From Blastococcus sp. Marseille-P5729 (GTDB lineage Bacteria; Actinomycetota; Actinomycetes; Mycobacteriales; Antricoccaceae), in contig NZ_OMPO01000001.1 of NCBI RefSeq assembly GCF_900292035.1, positions 124,001 through 188,000 of the forward strand: a DNA stretch of 64,000 nucleotides, in the 5' to 3' direction. Made by a program: the position numbers and the translations under genes. Shown in pieces: positions 25,955 to 35,885 of the stretch (position 1 is its first letter; each line of letters begins with the position of its first letter). Below the pieces are notes generated by a model, which saw only the letters and a list, made by a program, of their open reading frames with translations, had not been told where the DNA came from and did no database searches.

Positions 25955-26344
25955 ATGATCCCCACCGAACTCCAGTACACCGCTGAGCACGAGTGGGTTC
26001 GCTCCGGCGGCGACCTCGAGGACGGCGTGGTTCGAGTGGGCATCACCGACCATGCCCAGGACGCGCTGGGTGACATCGTCTTCGTCGAGCTGCCGGCAGT
26101 CGGTGACACCATCACTGCGGGAGAGACCTGCGGCGAGGTCGAGTCCACGAAGAGCGTCTCGGAGCTCTACGCGCCGGTCAGCGGCGAGGTGATCAACCGC
26201 AACGAGGAGCTCGACGGCTCTCCGGAGGCGATCAACGCCGATCCGTACGGCGCGGGATGGATGTTCGAGGTGCGCTTGAGCGACCCGTCCCAGCTGGGGT
26301 CCCTGCTGGACGCCGCGGCCTACGGCGAGGCCGTCGGAGGCTAA
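25955..26344 (+). CDS. gcvH: Glycine cleavage system H protein
   Basis: Lipoyl carrier protein of the glycine cleavage system, 129 aa. The lipoylated lysine is in GEVESTKSVSELYAPV (about residue 68), and EHEWVR, GITDHAQDALGDIVFVELP and the C-terminal GWMFEVRLSD are conserved. It shuttles the aminomethyl group from GcvP, encoded 6.7 kb downstream at 33015. The T protein and lipoamide dehydrogenase are not in the window. Confidence 0.96.
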   Translation: MIPTELQYTAEHEWVRSGGDLEDGVVRVGITDHAQDALGDIVFVELPAVGDTITAGETCGEVESTKSVSELYAPVSGEVINRNEELDGSPEAINADPYGAGWMFEVRLSDPSQLGSLLDAAAYGEAVGG

Positions 26345-26355
26345 CTCTCAACCTA

Positions 26356-26391
26356 AACCTGAGGGTGAAGGCTCACTGTCGACCTCAGGTT
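26356..26391. repeat. Inverted repeat AACCTGAGG/CCTCAGGTT upstream of garA
   Basis: Two 9-bp arms at 26356-26364 and 26383-26391 enclose 18 bases, and the right arm overlaps the -35 of garA. A T-rich run (26398-26405) follows, so the structure could end gcvH transcription, act as an operator for garA, or both. A 20-bp element starting at the left arm recurs before the second merR gene. Confidence 0.5.
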
Positions 26392-26419
26392 GACCCTTGT
26401 TTTTTCAACCGCGTAATCT
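26390..26419 (+). promoter_or_regulatory. garA promoter TTGACC-18-TAATCT
   Basis: TTGACC (26390-26395) and TAATCT (26414-26419) with 18-base spacing is the best sigma-70-type match in the window. It lies about 50 bases before the garA start. Confidence 0.6.
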
Positions 26420-26470
26420 TGCATGAGGCCGCCCTTCGCGCGGCCGTTGCTGTCGGAAAGGGTGTCTTCA

Positions 26471-27013
26471 TTGACCTGCAAGAACTGTGGTGCCGAGCTC
26501 ACACCGGATGCTCGTTTCTGCGCCCAGTGCGGAGCGCCCGCCGGGGGCGGGGTCGACTACTCGACCCTCCCGTCCGGTGAGACGACCCGCCAGTTCCGCC
26601 CGGTGGGCTCGGAGGACTCCTCGGACAGCGGGGAGCACGACGCCGTCGAGCCGGAGACGATGTCGATCGAGGGTCTGCCGGCGGATACCGCGTTGCTGGT
26701 GGTCAAGCGTGGCCCGAACGCCGGCAGCCGTTTCCTGCTCGATCAGCAGGTGACGACCGCTGGCCGTCACCCCAACAGCGACATCTTTCTCGACGACGTC
26801 ACCGTCTCACGTCGCCACGTCGAGTTTCGCCGTGCGGGCCAGGAGTTCACGGTCCAGGACGTCGGCTCACTGAATGGCACCTACCTGAACCGCGAGCTGG
26901 TCGACTCGGCCACGCTCGCCAGCGGCGACGAGGTCCAGATCGGCAAGTTCCGCCTGGTGTTCCTGCTCGGTCACAAGCCGGCCGGTGATGCTGCGGGCGG
27001 CCGCGACCAGTGA
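26471..27013 (+). CDS. garA: Zinc-ribbon FHA protein, GarA/OdhI-like
   Basis: Phosphorylation-controlled regulator (180 aa from the TTG start). An N-terminal zinc ribbon (CKNCGAELTPDARFCAQCG) precedes a linker with the ETT motif (SGETTRQFRP) that Ser/Thr kinases phosphorylate in GarA/OdhI. The C-terminal FHA domain has the invariant GRHPNSDIFLDDVTVSRRH and VGSLNGTYLNRE. In corynebacteria and mycobacteria the unphosphorylated form inhibits 2-oxoglutarate dehydrogenase and related enzymes. TTG 26471 is preferred because GGAAAGG lies 9 bases upstream; GTG 26462 is the alternative. The stop overlaps the next start. Confidence 0.92.
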   Translation: MTCKNCGAELTPDARFCAQCGAPAGGGVDYSTLPSGETTRQFRPVGSEDSSDSGEHDAVEPETMSIEGLPADTALLVVKRGPNAGSRFLLDQQVTTAGRHPNSDIFLDDVTVSRRHVEFRRAGQEFTVQDVGSLNGTYLNRELVDSATLASGDEVQIGKFRLVFLLGHKPAGDAAGGRDQ

Positions 27014-27753
27014 GCCAGGACAGCGCGGCCCACGACGAGACGATCAGCATCGGCGAGCTCCGCGCGGCGCTGCTTCCGGACTTCCCGGAGATCACGATCT
27101 CCAAGATCCGCTATCTCGAGGAGATCGGCCTCCTGCGTCCGGCGCGCACCAAGTCGCAGTACCGGAAGTTCTCCCACGACGACCTTGCGCGGGTTCGCTA
27201 CGTGCTGCGGATGCAGACCGAGCACTACCTGCCGCTGAAGGTAATCAAGGCCAACCTCGATGCGATGGATCGTGGGCTGGATGTCACCAGCGATCCCGCC
27301 AAGCCGCGCGTGCCGACTCTGGCCATGGCGCGGGATGCCGACGGGCTGCCCAGCGCCGAGGAGTTCGCCCGGCCGGCGTCCCAGGTCCGGATCTCACGCA
27401 GCGAGTTGATCGAGCAGTCCGGGCTGAGCGAGGAGATGCTCGCCAGCCTCGAGCAGTACGGCGTGATCACGCCGGAGCGCAACGGGCAGTTCGACACCGA
27501 CGCCTTCGAGATCGCTCAGACGGTCGCCGCGCTGGCGGAGTACGGTTTTGAAGCACGGCATCTGCGTTCGTTCCGGACGCAGGCCGACCGCGAGATCGGT
27601 CTGTTCGCGCAGGTCGTCACCCCGCTGATGCGCCATCGCACCCCCGAGTCGCGTGGCAAGGCGGAGGAGACGATCCGCGAGCTGGCGGCGCTGTCGGTAC
27701 GCCTGCACGCGACGCTGGTCCGCTCCGGGCTGCGTCGACAGGTCAACTCCTAG
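27010..27753 (+). CDS. ftsR: MerR-family regulator, FtsR/Rv1828-like
   Basis: Transcription regulator of 247 aa. The N-terminal winged HTH (about 10-85) includes EITISKIRYLEEIGLLRPAR and RKFSHDDLARVRYVLRMQ; the C-terminal half (about 130-235) is an all-helical domain found in this actinobacterial subgroup. In Corynebacterium the ortholog FtsR activates ftsZ; that role is known from the family, not seen here. The GTG start overlaps the garA stop (GTGA), so both are made together. A 20-bp element shared by garA and the second merR gene is a candidate target. Confidence 0.88.
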   Translation: MSQDSAAHDETISIGELRAALLPDFPEITISKIRYLEEIGLLRPARTKSQYRKFSHDDLARVRYVLRMQTEHYLPLKVIKANLDAMDRGLDVTSDPAKPRVPTLAMARDADGLPSAEEFARPASQVRISRSELIEQSGLSEEMLASLEQYGVITPERNGQFDTDAFEIAQTVAALAEYGFEARHLRSFRTQADREIGLFAQVVTPLMRHRTPESRGKAEETIRELAALSVRLHATLVRSGLRRQVNS

Positions 27754-27768
27754 GAAGGAGCCGAGCGG

Positions 27769-28260
27769 ATGCGCGAGATGAGCGTCGTCGGCGTACGACT
27801 CGAGCTGCCGGCCAACCAGCCGATCGTGCTGCTGACCGAGGTCGAGGGTGAGAAGTTCTTGCCGATCTGGATCGGCAGTGCCGAGGCGAGCGCGATCGCC
27901 TACGAGCAGCAGGGGATCAAGCCGCCGCGGCCGTTGACCCACGATCTGCTGGTGAACGTGATCGCGGCCCTGGGCTCGAAGCTGGAGCGGGTACGCATCA
28001 CCGGGATGAAGGACGGGCTGTACTTCGCCGAGCTGGACCTGCAGGGCGCCGAGCCGGTCACCGTGCGGCCCTCGGACGGCATCGCGCTGGCGCTGCGGAC
28101 CGGCGCACCGATCCTCGCCGACGACGATCTGGTCGACCAAGCAGGCATCACGATCGACGAGGCGACCGCCAGTGGCGACGCCGAGGAGTCCGACGACGAG
28201 GTCGAGAAGTTCCGCGAGTTCCTGGACAATGTCTCGCCCGAGGACTTCGCAGGCTCCTGA
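27769..28260 (+). CDS. Bifunctional nuclease family protein (DUF151)
   Basis: Protein of 163 aa, DUF151 family, with VRLELPANQPIVLLTE, LPIWIGSAEASAIA and the segment RPSDGIALALRTGAPI. An acidic tail (EEVEKF-like, residues 130-163) carries a UVR/DUF151 C-terminal helix. Plant relatives have RNase and DNase activity; the bacterial function is not settled. It lies 15 bases after the MerR gene with GAAGGAG before the ATG, in the same order as Rv1829. Confidence 0.9.
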   Translation: MREMSVVGVRLELPANQPIVLLTEVEGEKFLPIWIGSAEASAIAYEQQGIKPPRPLTHDLLVNVIAALGSKLERVRITGMKDGLYFAELDLQGAEPVTVRPSDGIALALRTGAPILADDDLVDQAGITIDEATASGDAEESDDEVEKFREFLDNVSPEDFAGS

Positions 28261-28325
28261 GCGCATTCGGCGCCGGCTTGAGCGCGCGAGGGCGGGTCAC
28301 GATTGGATCACGCCCCGCGTGGCTT

Positions 28326-28345
28326 AACCCTCAGGTGAAGGTTCA
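28326..28345. promoter_or_regulatory. 20-bp element shared with the garA upstream region
   Basis: AACCCTCAGGTGAAGGTTCA matches AACCTGAGGGTGAAGGCTCA at 26356-26375 in 15 of 20 positions without gaps. Both sit upstream of a MerR-containing transcript, so a common regulator, perhaps one of the two MerR proteins, is inferred. Confidence 0.4.
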
Positions 28346-28371
28346 GGGTTCGAACCCGCCGTACGGTGTCA

Positions 28372-28401
28372 TTGACGCCACCGACGGTGGCTGCGTACCG
28401 T
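28372..28401 (+). promoter_or_regulatory. MerR-type promoter TTGACG-18-TACCGT with palindrome in spacer
   Basis: TTGACG (28372-28377) and TACCGT (28396-28401) are 18 bases apart. The spacer begins with the perfect palindrome CCACCG-A-CGGTGG (28378-28390). MerR regulators bind palindromes in long spacers, so autoregulation by the downstream MerR protein is plausible. Confidence 0.45.
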
Positions 28402-28459
28402 GGAATTACCTCGGTGTGCTTCTGCTGCAACGGCCGCCGACGGCTACTGGGAGGAACAC

Positions 28460-29020
28460 GTGAGTGAGCGCCACATCCAGGACGCGCTGTTTCCGGATGC
28501 CCGTGAGGTGGCAGAGGAGCAGGCCGACCTGATCGGCTACCGCGGGCCGGTGGCGTGCAGCGCCGCAGGCATCACCTACCGGCAGCTGGACTACTGGGCT
28601 CGCACGGGCCTGGTCGCGCCCACCATCCGCACCGCCAGCGGCTCGGGCAGCCAGCGTTTGTACTCCTTCAAGGACATCCTGGTGCTCAAGGTCGTCAAGC
28701 GGCTGCTCGACACCGGGGTATCGCTGCAGAACGTGCGCACCGCTGTGGATCACCTGCGCGAGCGCGGAGTCAACGACCTGGCCAACATCACCCTGCTGTC
28801 GGATGGCACCACGGTCTATGAGTGCACCTCGGCCGAGGAGATCGTCGACCTGCTGGCTGGTGGCCAGGGAGTGTTCGGCATCGCCGTGTCCGGCGCGCTC
28901 AAGGAGCTCACCGGCTCGCTGGAGCATCTGCCGTCGGTGCGCACCGACATCGAGCAGACCAGTGCTGCGGGCGATGAGCTGGCCCGCCGCCGGATGGCCA
29001 AGAAGGCCGCTTCGGCCTAG
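28460..29020 (+). CDS. MerR-family regulator, Rv1830-like
   Basis: Regulator of 186 aa with an N-terminal MerR HTH (about 25-95): GPVACSAAGITYRQLDYWAR, then TASGSGSQRLYSFKDILVL. A central region ends in a helical tail. No metal-binding cysteines are seen in the C-terminal part, so it is not a metal sensor of the classical type. GGGAGGA before the GTG supports the start. It corresponds by position to Rv1830, which lies before gcvB in M. tuberculosis. Its stop overlaps the stop of the convergent monooxygenase gene by 4 bases. Confidence 0.87.
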   Translation: MSERHIQDALFPDAREVAEEQADLIGYRGPVACSAAGITYRQLDYWARTGLVAPTIRTASGSGSQRLYSFKDILVLKVVKRLLDTGVSLQNVRTAVDHLRERGVNDLANITLLSDGTTVYECTSAEEIVDLLAGGQGVFGIAVSGALKELTGSLEHLPSVRTDIEQTSAAGDELARRRMAKKAASA

Positions 29021-30567
29021 CCGTACTCCAGGCCGTCGTCGAGATCGGCGACAGGCAGGCTCTCGCGCTCCTCGTGGAACTCCTTGAAGTGCACCCACGG
29101 CTCGCGGTCGCCCTGCCGGAACATCTTGTCCCGCGTGCGCATCATATAGCCGGCACTGACGTTGTCCTCGTCCACGAACGGCAGCCGCGGCATGTCGGCG
29201 TCCTGCGGTCGCAATCGCGGCACCACGACCGAGGCGTCCCGGTCCTTCATGTATTGCAGCAGCCGCACGACGTAGGCGCTCACCAGATCCGCGCGCAGCG
29301 TCCAGCTGGAGCGGAAGTAGCCAAAGACGTACGCCATGTTCGGCACGTTGCTGATCATGATGCCGCGATGGGTGAGCTCGCGAGTGAAGTCGACCGGCTC
29401 GCCGTCCACCTCGAACTCGATGCCACCGAAGAGCGCCAGGTCGAATCCGGTTGCGGTGACGATGACGTCCGCCGCCAGCTGCTCGCCTGAGCCGGTCCGG
29501 ATCCCGTCCTCGGTGAACGAGTCGATGGTGTCGGTCACCACCGAGGCCTTCCCGTCGCGGATCGCGCGGAACATGTCGCCCTCCGGCACGACGGCGATCC
29601 GCTGCTGCCACGGGCGGTACGGCGGGTTGAAGTGCTTCTCGACCTCGAATCCCTCCGGCAGGTGCGGGCGCATCTGGTCCAGCAGCCACTCGCGCAGCGC
29701 GTCGGGTGCCTGGCGCGCGGTGGTGATGATCTCCTCGCCCTGCGCGAAGTAGGCTCGCCGCACGATCTCGTGCGTCCATTCCTCCGGAGTGTCGAGCTTG
29801 CGCAGCGTCTCTGCCAGCTCGAGGGTCTTCGGTCGCGGTAGGAAGAAGGTCGGTGTGCGCTGCAGCATCGTGACATGCTCGGCCTTCTCGGCCAGCGCGG
29901 GAATCAACGTCGCGGCGGTAGCCCCGGACCCGATGACGACGATCCTCTTGCCGGTGTAGTCGAGGTCCTCGGGCCATTGCTGGGGGTGCACGATCTCGCC
30001 CCGGAACTCATCCATGCCGGGCCAGGTCGGGGTGTAGCCCTTCTCGTGACCGTAGTACCCCTGACACATCCACAGGAAGGGGGTGGTGATCCGCAGCGGC
30101 GCACCGTCGTCCTCGCCGCGAGAGACCTCGACGGTCCACAGCTGCTTCTCGGAGCACCAGGACGCGTGGGTGACCTTGTGCCGATAGCGGATCGAGCCGG
30201 CGAGGTCGTTCTCCTCGATCACCTCGTTCAGGTACGAGAGGATCTCGCCGGCGCTTGCGATCGACGGGCCGCGCCACGGCTTGAAGCCGTAGCCGAAGGT
30301 GAACAGGTCGCTGTCGGATCGGATGCCGGGGAATCGGTGCGTCCACCATGTCCCGCCGGCGCCGTCCAGCGCATCGACGATGAGGAAGCTCGTCTCGGGC
30401 AGGTGGGTGCGCAGATGGTACGCCGCGCCGATCCCGGAGATCCCCGCGCCGACGATCAGCACATCGACGTGCACGGTCTCGGTCGTCTCGGACGTCGGCT
30501 CCAGCTGCGTCTGGGTGTCAGTGGGTGGCACGATCAGCCTTTCGTTCGCACTGCTAGGCAATGACAC
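29017..30567 (-). CDS. Flavin-containing Baeyer-Villiger monooxygenase, EthA-like
   Basis: FAD/NADPH monooxygenase of 516 aa that inserts oxygen next to ketones and can S-oxygenate thioamides; it resembles M. tuberculosis EthA through most of its length. Motifs: FAD site VGAGISGIGAAYHL (about 40-53), the Baeyer-Villiger fingerprint FRGEIVHPQQWP (FxGxxxHxxxWP), NADPH site VIGSGATAATLIP and IVTATGFDL. The N-terminus is about 25 residues longer than EthA. The GTG start is 12 bases from the end of a mobile element. In the known ethA locus a TetR repressor (ethR) diverges; here that position is taken by the element. Confidence 0.88.
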   Translation of the reverse strand: MSLPSSANERLIVPPTDTQTQLEPTSETTETVHVDVLIVGAGISGIGAAYHLRTHLPETSFLIVDALDGAGGTWWTHRFPGIRSDSDLFTFGYGFKPWRGPSIASAGEILSYLNEVIEENDLAGSIRYRHKVTHASWCSEKQLWTVEVSRGEDDGAPLRITTPFLWMCQGYYGHEKGYTPTWPGMDEFRGEIVHPQQWPEDLDYTGKRIVVIGSGATAATLIPALAEKAEHVTMLQRTPTFFLPRPKTLELAETLRKLDTPEEWTHEIVRRAYFAQGEEIITTARQAPDALREWLLDQMRPHLPEGFEVEKHFNPPYRPWQQRIAVVPEGDMFRAIRDGKASVVTDTIDSFTEDGIRTGSGEQLAADVIVTATGFDLALFGGIEFEVDGEPVDFTRELTHRGIMISNVPNMAYVFGYFRSSWTLRADLVSAYVVRLLQYMKDRDASVVVPRLRPQDADMPRLPFVDEDNVSAGYMMRTRDKMFRQGDREPWVHFKEFHEERESLPVADLDDGLEYG

Positions 30568-30572
30568 TGGTC

Positions 30573-30578
30573 ACCCTA
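30573..30578 (-). promoter_or_regulatory. -10-like TAGGGT of the monooxygenase, at the IS junction
   Basis: On the minus strand TAGGGT ends 5 bases before the GTG at 30567. Its TA is the base pair duplicated by the IS insertion, so everything upstream of the hexamer is now IS sequence. Confidence 0.38.
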
Positions 30579-30704
30579 TGGCGTGTCTCCCAAATCGTGC
30601 GCTGGGAGGCGAGGACAGGTCCGGTGAGAGGCCGACGGGTAAGCGGGGCGTGACGCGTCTGCGCCCAGGTTTGTCCACAGGCGGGGGCGAGGGGGTGACG
30701 AGAG

Positions 30705-31058
30705 ATGGAGACAGCGCTGGCAGCGGCGGCGGGGTTCGCGCTGGCAGGGGTCGTCTATGGGTACGTGTGGCTCTTCCGGCGTTCGCTGCCGCGAAACGGG
30801 TTCCTGGGGTTCTGCACGAAAGCGACGACGCGGTCGGATGCAGCTTGGCGCAAAGGCCACGAGGCCGCGTCTGGCTGGACGGCAGCTGCAACTGCGATCT
30901 GCTGGTCCGAAGTCCTTCTGACAGTGGGGATGGCCCGGAGCGATGAGTTGATGTCTGTCGCGGGTGCAGTCATCTGGATCTGGCTTGCCCTGCTCATCGG
31001 TTGTCTCCTGCGAGCGAACGCAGTCGCCGATCGAGCAGCCAAGAGCATCAGCGTGTAG
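30705..31058 (+). CDS. SdpI-family membrane protein (IS passenger)
   Basis: Membrane protein of 117 aa with three hydrophobic segments (about 3-22, 58-78, 84-104). Between the first and second lies the SdpI signature: a variant of RNxxxGxRTxxTxxSDxAWxxGHxAA, here PRNGFLGFCTKATTRSDAAW followed by RKGHEAASG. SdpI of Bacillus gives immunity to the SdpC toxin and signals to a repressor; most relatives have no known job. It lies inside the IS element, upstream of a MerR-VOC gene in the same direction with 105 bases between. Confidence 0.72.
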   Translation: METALAAAAGFALAGVVYGYVWLFRRSLPRNGFLGFCTKATTRSDAAWRKGHEAASGWTAAATAICWSEVLLTVGMARSDELMSVAGAVIWIWLALLIGCLLRANAVADRAAKSISV

Positions 31059-31126
31059 TAGGAGCAATCTGCGTCCATGGTGCCCGCTTCAGTGTCAAGT
31101 ATCCTAAAGACCACCCGGGACAGGGG

Positions 31127-31157
31127 TTGACTCTCGGGTAACCCGAAGCCCGACTCT
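31127..31157 (+). promoter_or_regulatory. MerR-type promoter with palindrome TCGGGT-A-ACCCGA
   Basis: TTGACT (31127-31132) is followed by the perfect palindrome at 31134-31146 and a weak -10 (GACTCT, 31152-31157) at 19-base spacing, the classical MerR arrangement. It lies 6 bases before the MerR-VOC start codon. Confidence 0.42.
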
Positions 31158-31163
31158 TGAGTT

Positions 31164-31895
31164 ATGAGTGACGATCTCCTCAACGTCGGGCCGTTCGCGA
31201 AGCGCGCAGGGCTCAGCGTGCATGCGCTGCGCCACTACGACGAATTGGGCCTGCTCAAGCCCACCGAAGTCGACCCGAACACCGGCTACCGCCGCTATTC
31301 CACCAGCCTGCTCACGACGGCAAGGCTCATCGCCGATCTGCGCTGGCTCGACGTCCCCCTCCACGACGTTCGCGAGATCGTCGCGGCACACTCCTCAGAC
31401 CGGGCGCGGGCTTTACTCGAGTCACATGCCGACCGCCTTGTTCGCACCCGCAACCATCTCGATCAGCAGATCGCCCAGTGCAGCGCCTACGCCTCAGAAG
31501 GAGTACCTATGCCCACTATCGCCAACACCGTTGTCCCGGTCCAGCTGAAGATCCGCGTCGCCGACAAGGACAGAGCACGGCGCTTCTACGAGGACGCCTT
31601 CGGCCTAGCAGCACAGGTGATCCGCCGCACCGAGGACGCCGACTACGACGGCTACCTGTTCGGCGACTACGGCCAGCCAGGCTTCTTCCTGCTACTCCTG
31701 GTCGACGACACCGACTTCGACTGCCCCGGACGCAGCACCCTCGGCCTGCTCGTACCCGACCTCGACACCATCCACCACCAAGCTCTCGCAGCCGGGGCGA
31801 CCGAAACAGTACCGATCACTGACGCCGAAGGGATGCCCCGCGCCAGCGCAGTCACTGATCTCGATGGCAACTGGGTCTGGCTCTACCAGGGATAA
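31164..31895 (+). CDS. MerR HTH fused to a VOC (glyoxalase/bleomycin-resistance) domain (IS passenger)
   Basis: Fusion protein of 243 aa. Residues 1-75 are a MerR winged HTH (LNVGPFAKRAGLSVHALRHY, then YDELGLLKP and NTGYRRYSTS); 80-112 form the dimer helix. Residues about 118-243 are a VOC domain: QLKIRVADKDRARRFYEDAF, GLLVPDLDTIHHQALAAGA and the terminal DLDGNWVWLYQ. VOC domains bind or modify small ligands, so the protein is probably a one-component ligand-responsive regulator, possibly linked to drug or toxic-compound response. The likely target is its own promoter and maybe other genes. It is carried by the IS element. Confidence 0.82.
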   Translation: MSDDLLNVGPFAKRAGLSVHALRHYDELGLLKPTEVDPNTGYRRYSTSLLTTARLIADLRWLDVPLHDVREIVAAHSSDRARALLESHADRLVRTRNHLDQQIAQCSAYASEGVPMPTIANTVVPVQLKIRVADKDRARRFYEDAFGLAAQVIRRTEDADYDGYLFGDYGQPGFFLLLLVDDTDFDCPGRSTLGLLVPDLDTIHHQALAAGATETVPITDAEGMPRASAVTDLDGNWVWLYQG

Positions 31896-31973
31896 AGCCT
31901 CCCTGCGCCCTACTCCCAGGACGCTCGACTCTCGACATGAGCGAGCTGCCACGCGCACCCCCCGGTGCCGCGT

Positions 31974-32870
31974 CTACGACACCTGGGCCAGGGCAGGGAG
32001 CCAGAGCAGGATCGCACGTAGGAGCACCGCGGCGCGGTACGTCGAGGCCAGCTTGTCGTACCGGGTGGCCAGGCCACGCCACTGCTTGAACCGTTGGAAG
32101 CTGTTCTCGATGAGGTGGCGCTTGGCGTACTTCGTCGGGTCGGTGTGCGGCGGCCGTCCGCCACGAGATCCGCGACGCTTCCGGTGCGCCTGCTGGTCAG
32201 CCGGCTCGGCGATCACGGCAGTGATTCCCCGACCGCGCAGCAGGGCCCGGTGCGCCCGTGAGGAGTAGGCCTTGTCGGCCATCACAGCATCAGGGGTGGT
32301 ACGTGGACGCCCCGCTCCTTCGCGGGGGACTCGCACGGCTGCGAGCAAGTGCGTGAACATCCTTGAGTCGCTGCCCTGCCCCGGGGCAACGGCGATGACC
32401 ATCGGACGGCCCTTGCCGTCACACACCTGATGAACCTTGGTCGACAGCCCTCCGCGGGAGCGACCGATCGCGTGATCACCCGGCTCGGGAAACTGCTTCA
32501 TGTAATTCGCTGGGTCCCCCGCGCGACGGGTCGTGTTCGTCGCGTGCTGGTGCGCACGAGCGATGGTGGAGTCCACCGCGACATCCCAATCGATCTCACC
32601 GGCGGCGTCCGCCCTGGTCAGCAGGGCGGTCAGGGCCTTGTCCCACGTCCCGTCACCAGCGAACAGACGGTGCCTCTTCCACACGGTCTGCCATGGCCCG
32701 AACTCTGACGGCAGGTCGCGCCAAGCGATCCCCGTCCGGTACCGGTAGATGATCCCCTCGACCACCAGACGGTGATCCCGGAAACGCCGCCCCCGCCGCC
32801 CATCGCTGGAGGGCATCAACGGCACGATCAACGCCCACTCCGCATCCGACAGCACCCGCGTCCGCGACAT
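31974..32870 (-). CDS. IS5-family transposase
   Basis: DDE transposase of 298 aa in one uninterrupted frame. An N-terminal DUF4096-type DNA-binding domain (about 5-80, RYRTGIAWRDLPSEFGPW) precedes the catalytic core: Asp100 in VAVDSTIARAH, Asp199 in VMADKAYSS, and the Y-(2)-R-(3)-E-(6)-K signature with Y248, R251, E255 and K262. All catalytic residues are intact, so the protein may be active. The same frame remains open far upstream of the ATG, but that is antisense to gcvP and not part of the gene. Codon use resembles the neighbours, suggesting an actinobacterial source. Confidence 0.94.
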   Translation of the reverse strand: MSRTRVLSDAEWALIVPLMPSSDGRRGRRFRDHRLVVEGIIYRYRTGIAWRDLPSEFGPWQTVWKRHRLFAGDGTWDKALTALLTRADAAGEIDWDVAVDSTIARAHQHATNTTRRAGDPANYMKQFPEPGDHAIGRSRGGLSTKVHQVCDGKGRPMVIAVAPGQGSDSRMFTHLLAAVRVPREGAGRPRTTPDAVMADKAYSSRAHRALLRGRGITAVIAEPADQQAHRKRRGSRGGRPPHTDPTKYAKRHLIENSFQRFKQWRGLATRYDKLASTYRAAVLLRAILLWLPALAQVS

Positions 32871-33001
32871 CCCCCCACCCTGTACCCGCGACCACGCAGG
32901 CATTTGGGAGACACGCCCTAGTGCCCGAGAGCGCCGGGCGCGAGCGGCTGTCGAGGTGTCGGGAGGTCTCGCGGTGAGCGGCCCCGTTCGCCGCGGTGCG
33001 G

Positions 33002-33007
33002 TAGCCT
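33002..33007 (+). promoter_or_regulatory. -10 element TAGCCT, probable leaderless gcvP promoter
   Basis: TAGCCT ends 7 bases before the GTG at 33015. No ribosome site is seen, and the same hexamer at the same distance occurs before dut. Confidence 0.5.
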
Positions 33008-33014
33008 GGCCGCC

Positions 33015-35881
<2,867 letters not shown>

Positions 35882-35885
<4 letters not shown>

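Larger units (their letters stand above)
30579..32918. mobile_element. IS5-family (IS427-like) element with two passenger genes
   Basis: A 2340-bp element bounded by 17-bp inverted ends: TGGCGTGTCTCCCAAAT at 30579-30595 and, on the other strand, GGGCGTGTCTCCCAAAT at 32902-32918 (16 of 17 match). TA flanks both ends (30577-30578, 32919-32920), fitting the 2-bp target duplication of the IS427 group. It holds a minus-strand transposase next to the right end, then about 1.38 kb with two plus-strand genes (SdpI-like; MerR-VOC fusion) before the left end. No copy of the end sequence lies beside the transposase stop, so the passengers are inside the mobile unit. Confidence 0.8.

Noticed and set aside
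28335-28365. tRNA-like T-arm GGTTCAGGGTTCGAACCC.
   Set aside because: The bases around TTCGAAC do not form a 5-bp T stem in register, and no acceptor or anticodon arm is found around it.
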